Positions 37,669 through 46,069 of a DNA stretch of 64,000 bases are shown here, one piece after another (position 1 is the stretch's first letter; each line of letters begins with the position of its first letter). The notes beneath the pieces are model-generated. The model had not been told where the DNA came from and did no database searches. It worked only from the letters and a program-made list of their open reading frames with translations. Source of the stretch: Candidatus Gastranaerophilales bacterium (GTDB lineage: Bacteria > Cyanobacteriota > Vampirovibrionia > Gastranaerophilales > Gastranaerophilaceae); contig JAFTSM010000071.1 of NCBI GenBank assembly GCA_017467305.1, forward strand, positions 42,096 through 106,095, in the 5' to 3' direction. A program made the translations under genes and the position numbers.

Positions 37669-38066
37669 TATTGCATGCTTCCTTTATTTAAATATTTTTT
37701 AGTTTCAGTTGAACATACATCAGGAGTTCTTGGAAGATATACAACTTCGCAATAGTCTTTTAAAAAATCAAATTTGCCTTCCCAGTCATCTCCCATAACA
37801 AAAATATCTGCTTGATATTTTTGCACATCTGAAACTTTTTGTTCCCAGTTATCTTCTGGAATTACTAAATCAACATAGCGACAAGCTTCTAATATCATTT
37901 TACGTTGTTCATAAGTATAAAATGATTTTTTATTTTTTATTTGATTAAATTCATCAGAAGACAAAGCAACAATTAAATAATCACCTAATGCTCTAGCACG
38001 TTTTAATAAATTTATATGACCATAATGCAAAACATCAAATGTTCCGTACGTTATAACTCTTTTCAC
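37668..38066 (-). CDS. tagD: Glycerol-3-phosphate cytidylyltransferase
   Basis: A 132-residue protein of standard TagD length. It has TYGTFDVLHYGHINLLKRA (the HxGH motif, residues about 6-24), the middle block ALSSDEFNQIKNKKSFY, YEQRKMILEACRYVD and MGDDWEGKFDFLKDYCEVVYLPRTPDVCSTE. The enzyme makes CDP-glycerol from CTP and glycerol-3-phosphate, the donor for glycerophosphate polymers. Its presence supports a glycerol-phosphate-containing capsule or lipopolysaccharide decoration in this lipid A-bearing cell. An 82-base gap separates it from the Caps_synth gene upstream. Confidence 0.93.
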   Translation of the reverse strand: MKRVITYGTFDVLHYGHINLLKRARALGDYLIVALSSDEFNQIKNKKSFYTYEQRKMILEACRYVDLVIPEDNWEQKVSDVQKYQADIFVMGDDWEGKFDFLKDYCEVVYLPRTPDVCSTETKKYLNKGSMQ

Positions 38067-38147
38067 AACTATAACCTTTTACTCTTGATTCCATTAAACA
38101 TGTAATCATGAATAGAGATAGAAATACACTATTATTCACAAATCTTA

Positions 38148-39131
38148 TTATATTGAGAAATTTTGAAATTTACCTTTTGTTTCATTAAAATCCAAGTTGT
38201 AAACTCTATCTAACCATTGTTGGTCTTGTTTTTCTAAATATCTATAAGTTAATTTATGAATACAAGACATTGAAATAATTTTATCAAAAATTTCTTTGTT
38301 ATATTTTGTTTTTCCAAACTCGTGAAGTAGAAATGCATATTTATGTGGAATTGAATACATTTGTTCATAAAAGTTAGAACATTCAACATCATTTTCAAAA
38401 CAATATCTAACAAAGGAATGGAACATAAAATAATGTTTTAATTCATTTTCTTTCTTCCAATACTCATTAAAGAAATATAAAGTTGCTAATATAACCTTAT
38501 TGTTTGGGACTGTATGTATGAACCAACTTGAAATTGACTTTGTTTTTTCAAGTTTCTTTGGGAAGAATCTGAATTTTTTCTTTTGTGGAACAATTTCTTT
38601 AATATTTTCAATAACATCATCAAAATTATTAGCAGATTTGAAGAAAAACAACTTTTCCATAAAAATTTTATCTGGAATTTTGTCAGTTAATAGTACTGTT
38701 GAATCAATCCAAGTTCCACCATACTTGGCAAGTAAACATAATCTTATATAATCAGAAAAATTTGCGTGTGGAATTATTCCTTTTTCATATTTTTCTTGAA
38801 TATAATTAGGTATTTCAATATAGTTTTTTAAGTTATCTAAATCTAAAACAATAATTTGTTTATCAGAGTGGAAATGACGAACACTATCAATACACTTTTT
38901 CACTATTTCTGGCGCATTTTCTTTGCCTTGAAACCACAATATCCATATGGCATCTTGAAATTTGTCTGAAGTTTCAAGATTAGGAAGATTATTAAGAACG
39001 TATTTATAATCATTTAATGATTTGTAAAAATCAGACCTGATAATCTTTTTGAGGCTTATCTTTTTCTTTTTACCCCCCCCCAGTGAAATATAGATGTTTA
39101 TGTGTGTTGAATTGGTTTTTATTTCAAACAT
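38148..39131 (-). CDS. Capsular polysaccharide synthesis-type glycosyltransferase with N-terminal poly-G tract
   Basis: A 327-residue protein of the Caps_synth (GT32-like) group. WILWFQGKENAPEIVKKCIDS near residue 63 and HANFSDYIRLCLLAKYGGTWIDSTVLL near 122, with the DxD-like WIDST, are the core motifs. The G9 tract at codons 17-20 (LGGG) lies upstream of the catalytic domain, so any change not a multiple of three would stop translation early. As sequenced the frame is on. The product probably adds a sugar to the surface polymer. The start overlaps the end of the upstream gene by 13 bases. Confidence 0.83.
   Translation of the reverse strand: MFEIKTNSTHINIYISLGGGKKKKISLKKIIRSDFYKSLNDYKYVLNNLPNLETSDKFQDAIWILWFQGKENAPEIVKKCIDSVRHFHSDKQIIVLDLDNLKNYIEIPNYIQEKYEKGIIPHANFSDYIRLCLLAKYGGTWIDSTVLLTDKIPDKIFMEKLFFFKSANNFDDVIENIKEIVPQKKKFRFFPKKLEKTKSISSWFIHTVPNNKVILATLYFFNEYWKKENELKHYFMFHSFVRYCFENDVECSNFYEQMYSIPHKYAFLLHEFGKTKYNKEIFDKIISMSCIHKLTYRYLEKQDQQWLDRVYNLDFNETKGKFQNFSI
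39073..39081 (-). repeat. Homopolymer tract, nine C on plus strand (G9 in the gene)
   Basis: Nine consecutive C, inside the first 20 codons of the Caps_synth gene and followed in the coding strand by an A-rich stretch. The position is that of a classic on/off contingency switch. Confidence 0.85.
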
Positions 39132-40447
39132 TTTAGCTTTCTTTCAAAATAATCAATTATTGTTTGTGAAACATTCGGATAATTATACATAACAACTTCT
39201 TTAGCAAATTTTTCACGTTGTTCTTTTTTTGTATCTTCACCTTTTAAAATTACATTATCAATAAAATCTGTTATTGCTTTTTCATCATAGGCAATATAGC
39301 AGTTCTCTAAGCATTGCTTTCCTAATGGTGTGAATTTATCTTCAATATCTTTTTCTGATTTTAACATATAACAATGTGGTTTCATTGTATAAAAATACTC
39401 TACAAGATATGAGGCACAATCCTGAATGATTCCATCACTATTAGCAAAATCAATAAAATAATCACCTTTAGTGCTATATTCAACGTTTGGCTTAGAAATT
39501 ATTCTGTTTAAATACTCATCAACCTTTTTTTGTCCCCAATATTTTGGTGATGAAAGTAAGAAAAATAATGCTGGGTGTGGTCTAAATATAAAACTGATAT
39601 CTGGATACATATCAGGTAATTTTAAAAACAATTCTGCATAGTTATAAAAATTAGAAAGACCTAATGCGTCATTAAATCCACCTTTTACACTATGGTGTGG
39701 TGCAATCATTATAGTTGTTTTATCTGTAGTTTTTTTATAATTTTTGTAACTATCCATTTTTGAATAACCAGATAAAAACGTATTCTCGCCTTTTATTTTT
39801 TGGAAATTATTGTATTCTTCTTGATTTAATTCTGTTTCTGTAAATACTTTCCAATACAATGAACATCTATCATTACCAATTAAATCTCTATCATATTTTG
39901 AACGATAAAAACCATAATTTACTAATACTGGTAACATACCATTTTTTATTATGTTTTCAAGTTTATATTGTTCGTGCGAAACGTCATAAGGAAGTGAACA
40001 CACTACGATATCTGCAATATCTTTTAAAACAAGTCTATCCGCTTTTTCTGTAATAGGAACAATGTTCATTATATTTTTGTATTGAATAAGCTCTTGACCA
40101 GTTTTATCTAAATTTTCTTGTGTTTTTTGTGGGAAACGCATATCAGGAATTACAACAAGAGATACTTCAAAATTATCGTTTTTAAGCATTCTTTCAAACA
40201 ACGCTTTTGCTGAAAACATTGATGCAAGTGGAACTAGAAACGCTACTTTTATTTTTTCGTCTTTTTTCTCTTTTATAGTTTGAACCAATTTTTCATAACC
40301 AGAATGAATTTTTTCAAAATCTTTCATTGTATATGTTTTAGGCTTTTTTTTCATTTTAAGCTTTAAACCACAAAATCTAATTTCAGTATGAGATTTATCC
40401 CAAGACTTTTTAATCGAAAAAATTTGTTCTAAAAACTGTTTATCCAC
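39119..40447 (-). CDS. GT-B-like glycosyl/glycerophosphotransferase family protein
   Basis: A 442-residue protein. Residues 10-32 (FSIKKSWDKSHTEIRFCGLKLKMK) form the small N-terminal cap often seen on capsule glycosyltransferases of gut bacteria. The remainder looks like a CDP-glycerol glycerophosphotransferase-type GT-B fold: FLVPLASMFSAKALFERML, TIMIAPHHSV, ISFIFRPHPALFFLL and DGIIQDCASYLVEYFYTMKPHCYM (comparable to the TDYSS region). The exact donor is unclear. It is the first gene of the long minus-strand surface operon, about 30 bases downstream of a good promoter, and shares 13 bases with the Caps_synth gene. Confidence 0.72.
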   Translation of the reverse strand: MDKQFLEQIFSIKKSWDKSHTEIRFCGLKLKMKKKPKTYTMKDFEKIHSGYEKLVQTIKEKKDEKIKVAFLVPLASMFSAKALFERMLKNDNFEVSLVVIPDMRFPQKTQENLDKTGQELIQYKNIMNIVPITEKADRLVLKDIADIVVCSLPYDVSHEQYKLENIIKNGMLPVLVNYGFYRSKYDRDLIGNDRCSLYWKVFTETELNQEEYNNFQKIKGENTFLSGYSKMDSYKNYKKTTDKTTIMIAPHHSVKGGFNDALGLSNFYNYAELFLKLPDMYPDISFIFRPHPALFFLLSSPKYWGQKKVDEYLNRIISKPNVEYSTKGDYFIDFANSDGIIQDCASYLVEYFYTMKPHCYMLKSEKDIEDKFTPLGKQCLENCYIAYDEKAITDFIDNVILKGEDTKKEQREKFAKEVVMYNYPNVSQTIIDYFERKLKCLK

Positions 40448-40475
40448 TTAACTTAATTCCTAAATTTATGTTTTA

Positions 40476-40504
40476 ATTTTACGCTAAAAACAAGTCTTAT
40501 ACAA
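40476..40504 (-). promoter_or_regulatory. Promoter of the surface-polymer operon
   Basis: On the minus strand TTGTAT (40504-40499), a 17-base spacer and TAAAAT (40481-40476) lie 29 bases before the ATG at 40447. Confidence 0.5.
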
Positions 40505-40522
40505 CTCTTATATATTTTAAGT

Positions 40523-40528
40523 TATAAT
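40523..40528 (+). promoter_or_regulatory. TATAAT box immediately before the alcohol dehydrogenase start
   Basis: A perfect TATAAT ends seven bases before the ATG at 40535, which would put the transcription start at the A of the start codon. No ribosome-binding site is present, which fits a leaderless transcript. The -35 region is weak. Confidence 0.4.
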
Positions 40529-40534
40529 AGGTTT

Positions 40535-41575
40535 ATGAAAGCACTTGTGTACAATACTTTATTTGATAATAGAATCGCATTAATAGACAGAGATATGCCA
40601 AAAATCGTATCAAATACTGATGCTATCGTTAAAGTTACAATGTCTTCAATTTGTACAAGTGATTTACACATTATGCACGGACTTGTTCCAAGAGCAAAAA
40701 ACAATCTAACTTTAGGACACGAATTTGTTGGTGAAGTAGTTGCAGTTGGTAAAGACGTAAAACAAATAAGAAAAGGGGATAGGGTTGCAGCAAATTGCAT
40801 TACTTTTTGCGGTGAATGTTATTTCTGTAAGCGTGGTTTTATAAATAATTGCCAAAATGGCGGTTGGGAGCTAGGTTGCAGAATTGACGGTTGCCAAGCA
40901 GAATATGTTAGGGTTCCATTTGCTGATATGGGGTTAACAAGAATACCTATTAGCGTTACAAATGAAGCTGCATTATTTGTTGGCGATGTTCTTTCTAGTG
41001 GTTATTTTGGTGCTGAAATGTGCGAAATAAAACAAGGTGATACAGTCGCTGTAATCGGTGCTGGACCAGTTGGTCTATGCGCTATGATGTGTGCAAATTA
41101 TATGGGAGCATCAAATGTTATTGCTATAGATATCAATAATGAACGTTTAAAAATCGCACAAGAACAAGGTTTATCTAACTGTACACTAAACCCAAATGAA
41201 GTTGATATTGAAGATATAATTAAAAAGCTTACAAATAATATTGGTGTTGATAGTGTTATTGAAGCAGCTGGCACTAAAGAAACATTTGAAATGGCGTGGA
41301 AAATAGCAAGGCCTAACGCAATAGTTGGCATAGTTGCAATGTATGATAGAAATATGGTTTTGCCTCTACCAGATATGTATGGTAAAAATTTAACTTTTAA
41401 AACTGGAGGAGTTGATGCTATTCACTGTAAAAAACTTTTAGACTTAATTGATGAAAAAGAAATTTCTACAGGTTTTTTAATTACACATAAATTCCCATTA
41501 AAAGAAATTGAAACAGCTTATAAGCTGTTTCAATCTAAGCCTAATAATTGCTTAAAAATAGCAATTACACATTAA
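40535..41575 (+). CDS. Zinc-dependent alcohol dehydrogenase family protein (MDR)
   Basis: 346 residues. C40 and the following TSDLHIMHG plus GHEFVGEVVAVG supply the catalytic zinc ligands. CGECYFCKRGFINNC gives the four structural-zinc cysteines, and VIGAGPVGLCAMMCANYMGA is the NAD(P)-binding Rossmann loop. The substrate is unknown; members oxidise alcohols, polyols or aldehydes. It is divergent from the surface-polymer operon, so a role in polyol metabolism is possible but only positional. Its stop overlaps the convergent gene by 4 bases. The TATAAT placement suggests leaderless translation. Confidence 0.9.
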   Translation: MKALVYNTLFDNRIALIDRDMPKIVSNTDAIVKVTMSSICTSDLHIMHGLVPRAKNNLTLGHEFVGEVVAVGKDVKQIRKGDRVAANCITFCGECYFCKRGFINNCQNGGWELGCRIDGCQAEYVRVPFADMGLTRIPISVTNEAALFVGDVLSSGYFGAEMCEIKQGDTVAVIGAGPVGLCAMMCANYMGASNVIAIDINNERLKIAQEQGLSNCTLNPNEVDIEDIIKKLTNNIGVDSVIEAAGTKETFEMAWKIARPNAIVGIVAMYDRNMVLPLPDMYGKNLTFKTGGVDAIHCKKLLDLIDEKEISTGFLITHKFPLKEIETAYKLFQSKPNNCLKIAITH

Positions 41576-42084
41576 TTAACATGTGCTTTATTTATCATAT
41601 CAGTTACTTCATAAGCTTCTTGTTTAGAAGTGAATTTTGAATAGTCGCCATCATTTAAAAAGCCTCTTGCGTGAGCTGTTTTATTTGCACGTGATTTATT
41701 TACAGAATCAATAATTGCAGAAGAAACAAGGGCAACGCTAGATACAACATTCGCTACAACGCCAACTTTAATTGTGTTAGCTAAACCTTTTGCTGCTTTA
41801 TCTGTTAATTTACCAACTTGGTCAAGTGCAATAGACTTATTAGCTGCACCTCTCATTAATAATTGAGAACCAACTAATCCAACAAGACCACCAAGGAACG
41901 CTTTTGCTGATGCTGATTTTAATTTACCGTCTTCAACTTCTCTTCCAACAGACATTTTTAACGCATCATTAGCATTAACTTGGCTTAAATACTTAAAATA
42001 TTGCTCTTTATTTGCTTTTTTCATAGCTTTTGCTTCTGGATTTCTTGCAGAAAATGAAACATTATTCACAGAATTAATTGTCAT
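41572..42084 (-). CDS. Uncharacterised small protein with hydrophobic helices
   Basis: About 170 residues. The ATG at 42084 is chosen because AGAGG lies eight bases before it; the longer frame to 42111 lacks such a site. The N-terminus TINSVNNVSFSARNPEAK contains a short VSFSA segment similar in style to the ISFKG at the start of the protein encoded at 57758-58747. Two hydrophobic alanine- and glycine-rich stretches follow (KAFLGGLVGLVGSQLLM near 65-85 and GVVANVVSSVALVSSAIID near 115-135), so it may insert in a membrane. The rest is lysine-rich. No recognised family. Confidence 0.6.
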   Translation of the reverse strand: MTINSVNNVSFSARNPEAKAMKKANKEQYFKYLSQVNANDALKMSVGREVEDGKLKSASAKAFLGGLVGLVGSQLLMRGAANKSIALDQVGKLTDKAAKGLANTIKVGVVANVVSSVALVSSAIIDSVNKSRANKTAHARGFLNDGDYSKFTSKQEAYEVTDMINKAHVN

Positions 42085-42143
42085 GTTAAATACCTCTTTT
42101 ACTACCGTCATATTTGTCTAAAACACAAACTATTATTTTTTTG

Positions 42144-42845
42144 CTAGTACATAGAAATAATTTTTTGTATTGCATCATTTGCTAGGTTATATATTTCATC
42201 TAATTGAGCTTTTTCAAATGGTGCGCCTTCTGCTGTTGTTTGGAACTCAATGATTTTAGATGATTTTGTCATTACAACATTGCTATCAACTTGAGCAGTT
42301 GAATCTTCAGAGTAGTCTAAATCTAGTTTTACTTCACCGTCAATTAGACCGACTGAAATAGCAGCTATTGGTTCTATAACTGGGTTCTCTTGTAGTAAGC
42401 CTTGTTCAATTAATCTTTCAAAAGCTAAATTCATTGCAACAAAACCACCACAAATAGAAGCACATCTTGTTCCTCCATCTGCTTGGATAACATCGGCATC
42501 AACTGTTACTGTTCTATCTCCTAATTTTTCTAAATTAACGCAAGAACGAAGGCTTCTACCAATTAAGCGTTGAATTTCTTGAGTTCTACCAGAAATTTTA
42601 TTTCTTTCTCTTTGGCATCTTGTATGAGTTGCTGATGGTAACAAAGAATATTCAGCCGTTACCCAACCTCTTGGGTCTGCTTTGTCCATCCATCTTGGTT
42701 TTGTTTCTTCAACAGATGCTGTAACAATAACTTTTGTATCCCCAAACTCCACTAAAACAGAACCTAATGCGTGCTTTGTATAATCTTTTGTTATTTTTAT
42801 ATTTCTTAGTTCATTATTTTTTCTATTATTTAATCGTTCACTCAT
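42144..42845 (-). CDS. rph: Ribonuclease PH
   Basis: A 233-residue phosphate-dependent 3'-to-5' exoribonuclease that trims tRNA 3' ends. The order ALGSVLVEFGDTKVIVTA, PRGWVTAEYSLLPSATHTR, GRTQEIQRLIGRSLR and TVDADVIQADGGTRCASICG is full family. It is slightly shorter than the usual 238-256 residues but no catalytic block is missing. It is divergent from metG, 72 bases away. Confidence 0.95.
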   Translation of the reverse strand: MSERLNNRKNNELRNIKITKDYTKHALGSVLVEFGDTKVIVTASVEETKPRWMDKADPRGWVTAEYSLLPSATHTRCQRERNKISGRTQEIQRLIGRSLRSCVNLEKLGDRTVTVDADVIQADGGTRCASICGGFVAMNLAFERLIEQGLLQENPVIEPIAAISVGLIDGEVKLDLDYSEDSTAQVDSNVVMTKSSKIIEFQTTAEGAPFEKAQLDEIYNLANDAIQKIISMY

Positions 42846-42917
42846 ATTAGCCCCTTTTTTATAAAACTCCTTTGTGATAAATTAATTCTATCATATTTGT
42901 TTAAAGGTGTATAAATT

Positions 42918-44489
42918 ATGCAAGAAAAATTTTATTTAACTACCGCAATAGATTACGTAAACGGGGCTCCACATATTGGTCATGCTTATGAGAAAATTTT
43001 ATCTGATGTAATAATTAGACATAAAAGACAGTTGACTGATAAGGCTTATATGCTTACTGGTACTGATGAGCACGGTGTTAAAATTCAAAAAACTGCAGCT
43101 TCAAAAGGGATGACACCTAAAGAACTTTGTGATGAAAACTTTTCAAAATTTGAAAAAGCTTGGGCAGAATTAGAAATTAGTTATGACCAAATTATTAGAA
43201 CTACTGATGAACAACATAAAAAGGTTGTTAAACAAATTTTTAAAAAATTATATGAAAATGGTGATATTTATAAGCACTCATATACTGGTTTATATTGTAG
43301 TGGATGTGAAGCTTTTTTAAATCCTAAAGATTTAACAGAAGATGGTTTATGCCCAGATCACCAAAGAAAACCAGAAGAAGTTACTGAGGAAAACTACTTC
43401 TTCAAATTAACAAAATACAAAGATAAAATTGCTGAATACATTAAGTCTAATCCGGAATTTATTCAACCTGCAATTAGAGTTAATGAAATTTTAAACCAAT
43501 TAGAAAACATTGAAGATATTTCTGTATCAAGAACTAAAGCATCTGTACAGTGGGGTATTGGTGTAGATGGTGATGATACTCAAACAATTTATGTTTGGAT
43601 TGATGCTTTGTCAAACTACATTACTGCTATTGGTTATGATTTAGAAAATCCTTCTGAAAAATTCAATGAATTATGGCCTGCAAATGTTCATGTAATTGGT
43701 AAAGATATAATTAAATTTCACTCTATTTATTGGAGCGCTATTTTAATGGCTTTAGGTTTACCTTTAGCAAAATCAATTTATGCACACGGTTGGATTACAA
43801 TTGACCAATCTAAAATGAGTAAATCTTTAGGTAATGTTATTGCACCACACGATGTGTTAAAAGCATTTAATTTAGATAAGCCGGATGCGTTCAGATATTA
43901 TATGGCTTCTGCTGCATTAACAGGTAAAGATGGAAATTATTCTGATGAAGACTTCAAAGAAAAAGTTAATGCAGATTTAGCTAACAATATTGGTAACTTA
44001 TTAAATAGAACGCTAAATATGTTAGTTAAATATTTTGACGGTGAAATTAAACCAGAATTTGTATCAGATAAAAATGATAAAATCGCAGTTTTGGCTAACA
44101 ACACCAAAACTCAAATTATCGAACACTTCAATAAATTTGAAGTTGCAGAAGCAGCAAATTTAATTGTTTCTTTTGCTGATAGTGTTAATAAATACGTAAC
44201 AGACAATGCACCTTGGACTCTTGCAAAAGAAGAAAAAATGCTTGAATGTGGAAAAGTTTTATATAACGTATTAGAAGCGATGCGTCATATAGCTATTATG
44301 TTATATCCATATTGCCCAAATATTGCAACGGATATTTTGACTCAACTAAATGAAACTGTTGATTTTAAATATGATAATCTTGCTTGGGGCGGTTTAAAAC
44401 CTAATAAAATTACAGAAAAAGAAAAAATCAAACCTGTTTTCTTAAGATTAGATTCTGAATTTGCTACAGACAAGAAAAAAGGGCAATAA
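42918..44489 (+). CDS. metG: Methionine--tRNA ligase
   Basis: 523 residues. HIGH-type PHIGHAYEKILSD near residue 19, the zinc knuckle CSGCEAF with the later CPDH, VYVWIDALSNYITA-type block, and KMSKSLGN in the catalytic domain. The anticodon-binding helical domain follows. The C-terminal tRNA-binding (EMAP-like) domain is absent, consistent with the short form. AAAGGTG precedes the ATG. prfB follows after 3 bases, so the two genes are co-transcribed. Confidence 0.96.
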   Translation: MQEKFYLTTAIDYVNGAPHIGHAYEKILSDVIIRHKRQLTDKAYMLTGTDEHGVKIQKTAASKGMTPKELCDENFSKFEKAWAELEISYDQIIRTTDEQHKKVVKQIFKKLYENGDIYKHSYTGLYCSGCEAFLNPKDLTEDGLCPDHQRKPEEVTEENYFFKLTKYKDKIAEYIKSNPEFIQPAIRVNEILNQLENIEDISVSRTKASVQWGIGVDGDDTQTIYVWIDALSNYITAIGYDLENPSEKFNELWPANVHVIGKDIIKFHSIYWSAILMALGLPLAKSIYAHGWITIDQSKMSKSLGNVIAPHDVLKAFNLDKPDAFRYYMASAALTGKDGNYSDEDFKEKVNADLANNIGNLLNRTLNMLVKYFDGEIKPEFVSDKNDKIAVLANNTKTQIIEHFNKFEVAEAANLIVSFADSVNKYVTDNAPWTLAKEEKMLECGKVLYNVLEAMRHIAIMLYPYCPNIATDILTQLNETVDFKYDNLAWGGLKPNKITEKEKIKPVFLRLDSEFATDKKKGQ

Positions 44490-44492
44490 GTA

Positions 44493-45602
44493 TTGATATA
44501 CGTTGACATTAAACAAGCTTATACACCTGTTAAAAAGATGTTTGAAAAAGCATTGAAGATTTTTAATGTTCAATCTCTTAAAAATTCAATAAAAGAGAAT
44601 GAGGCAAAGTTGCAGGATAGCGATGTTTGGTCAAACCCAGAAGTATCTTCAAAACTTGCACAAGAAATAAAAGAAGATAAAGATAATCTTGAAAAGATAA
44701 ACCGTTGGGAAACTTTAGTTAGCGATATTGATACTCTTTTTGAACTTTATGAAGAAACAAAAGATGAATCAATGCTATATGAAGTTGATAAGACAATAAA
44801 AGTTTTAAAAGCAGAATTAGAAACTTGGGAAGTAGAGTCAACATTAAGTGGTGAATACGATAAATCTGATGCAATTATCACAATCAATGCTGGTGCTGGT
44901 GGTACAGATGCCCAAGATTGGGCTCAAATGCTTTTAAGAATGTATATGCGTTGGGCCGAAGATAAACACTGGAAAATTGATATGATTGAACACTCTGACG
45001 GCGAAGAAGCTGGGATTAAATCAGCAACAATCAAAGTTTGCGGAAAGTATGCTTATGGCTTGGCAAAAGCAGAAAAAGGTGTTCATAGATTAGTTAGAAT
45101 TTCTCCATTTAATGCTAATGGGAAACGCCAGACAAGTTTTGCTAGTTTAGAAGTTTCACCGGTTATTGAAGACTTTAGTAAAAAAATTGTAATTCCACAA
45201 GAAGATATTGTTGTAGATACAATGCGTTCTGGTGGTGCTGGTGGTCAAAACGTAAATAAAGTTGAAACTGCTGTTAGAATTTTACATAAACCAACGGGAA
45301 TTGTTGTTCGCTGTCAACAACAACGTTCACAACTTCAAAATAAAGAAACTGCAATGCAAATTTTGGCTTCTAAATTATTAGCTATAAAACAAGCTGAGCA
45401 TGAAGAAAAACTAATGAGGCTAAAAGGTCAAAATGTAGATATTAATTTTGGTTCACAAATTCGTTCATACGTTTTCCACCCATATAAAATGGTTAAAGAC
45501 CATAGAACAAACTTTGAAGTTGGTAATGTAGATTCTGTTATGGATGGTCATATTGACGGATTTATAGAAGCATTTTTAAAACAAGATATAAGAATTGAGT
45601 AA
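44493..45602 (+). CDS. prfB: Peptide chain release factor 2
   Basis: 369 residues with an in-frame TTG start at 44493, three bases after metG, and AGGG upstream. The catalytic GGQ is in [18 protein letters not shown], and the C-terminal block [20 protein letters not shown] marks RF2 rather than RF1. RF2 releases proteins at UGA and UAA. Many prfB genes carry an in-frame UGA with a programmed +1 frameshift near codon 25; here the frame is continuous and no CTTTGA slip site is visible. The start could also be the ATG at 44538, which would shorten the N-terminus by 15 residues. Confidence 0.94.
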   Translation: MIYVDIKQAYTPVKKMFEKALKIFNVQSLKNSIKENEAKLQDSDVWSNPEVSSKLAQEIKEDKDNLEKINRWETLVSDIDTLFELYEETKDESMLYEVDKTIKVLKAELETWEVESTLSGEYDKSDAIITINAGAGGTDAQDWAQMLLRMYMRWAEDKHWKIDMIEHSDGEEAGIKSATIKVCGKYAYGLAKAEKGVHRLVRISPFNANGKRQTSFASLEVSPVIEDFSKKIVIPQEDIVVDTMRSGGAGGQNVNKVETAVRILHKPTGIVVRCQQQRSQLQNKETAMQILASKLLAIKQAEHEEKLMRLKGQNVDINFGSQIRSYVFHPYKMVKDHRTNFEVGNVDSVMDGHIDGFIEAFLKQDIRIE

Positions 45603-45630
45603 AAAGAAGCCCCTATTTCTAGGGGCTTCT
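45601..45630 (-). terminator. Terminator between prfB and the 45649 gene
   Basis: AGAAGCCCCT (45605-45614) and AGGGGCTTCT (45621-45630) form a perfect 10-bp stem. The T run follows the stem in the minus-strand direction, so it mainly ends the small minus-strand gene but can also stop prfB transcripts. Confidence 0.8.
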
Positions 45631-45648
45631 CTGATATATTATATAAAA

Positions 45649-45915
45649 TTATTCAATAAGGTATTCATCATTTCTGCAAAAGCTAGAAAATAGTTGTGAT
45701 ATTTCATCGTTCATTTCAATCGAATCTTTTCCGGATGCACAATTAATAAAATTCTGTATATTTTCCTCTTTACAATTTCCAAAACCAAAAATAGAGTTTT
45801 CTTTAATTATTTTGTTTTCATTGAACGTCTGAATATTATCATATAAATTTAATGAAGTACATTGATATTCATTAGACATCAAATATTCAGATATTAAGTT
45901 TTTATTTATCACCAC
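45649..45915 (-). CDS. Small uncharacterised protein
   Basis: 88 residues starting at GTG with AAGGG six bases upstream and a strong terminator just after the stop, so it is probably a real gene. The product is acidic, with four cysteines (near residues 19, 48, 59 and 80), no membrane helix and no signal peptide. I recognise no family. The spacing of the cysteines does not form a CxxC pair. Confidence 0.55.
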   Translation of the reverse strand: MVINKNLISEYLMSNEYQCTSLNLYDNIQTFNENKIIKENSIFGFGNCKEENIQNFINCASGKDSIEMNDEISQLFSSFCRNDEYLIE

Positions 45916-46069
45916 AAATCCCTTTTGTTTGTTATATAAGTGTTATCGGATAATAAAATTAAAACTTTAGTTTTTCTTTCATATTTTAACAAATATTAAA
46001 CTATTTATATTTAGAAACAAGTATGTTTTTGTTATTATTTTACTGATATAGAGATTAGAAAGGTAGAGT

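Noticed and set aside
44493-44600. Programmed frameshift in prfB
   Set aside because: The reading frame is continuous from the TTG start and no CTTTGA slip site with internal Shine-Dalgarno is seen.
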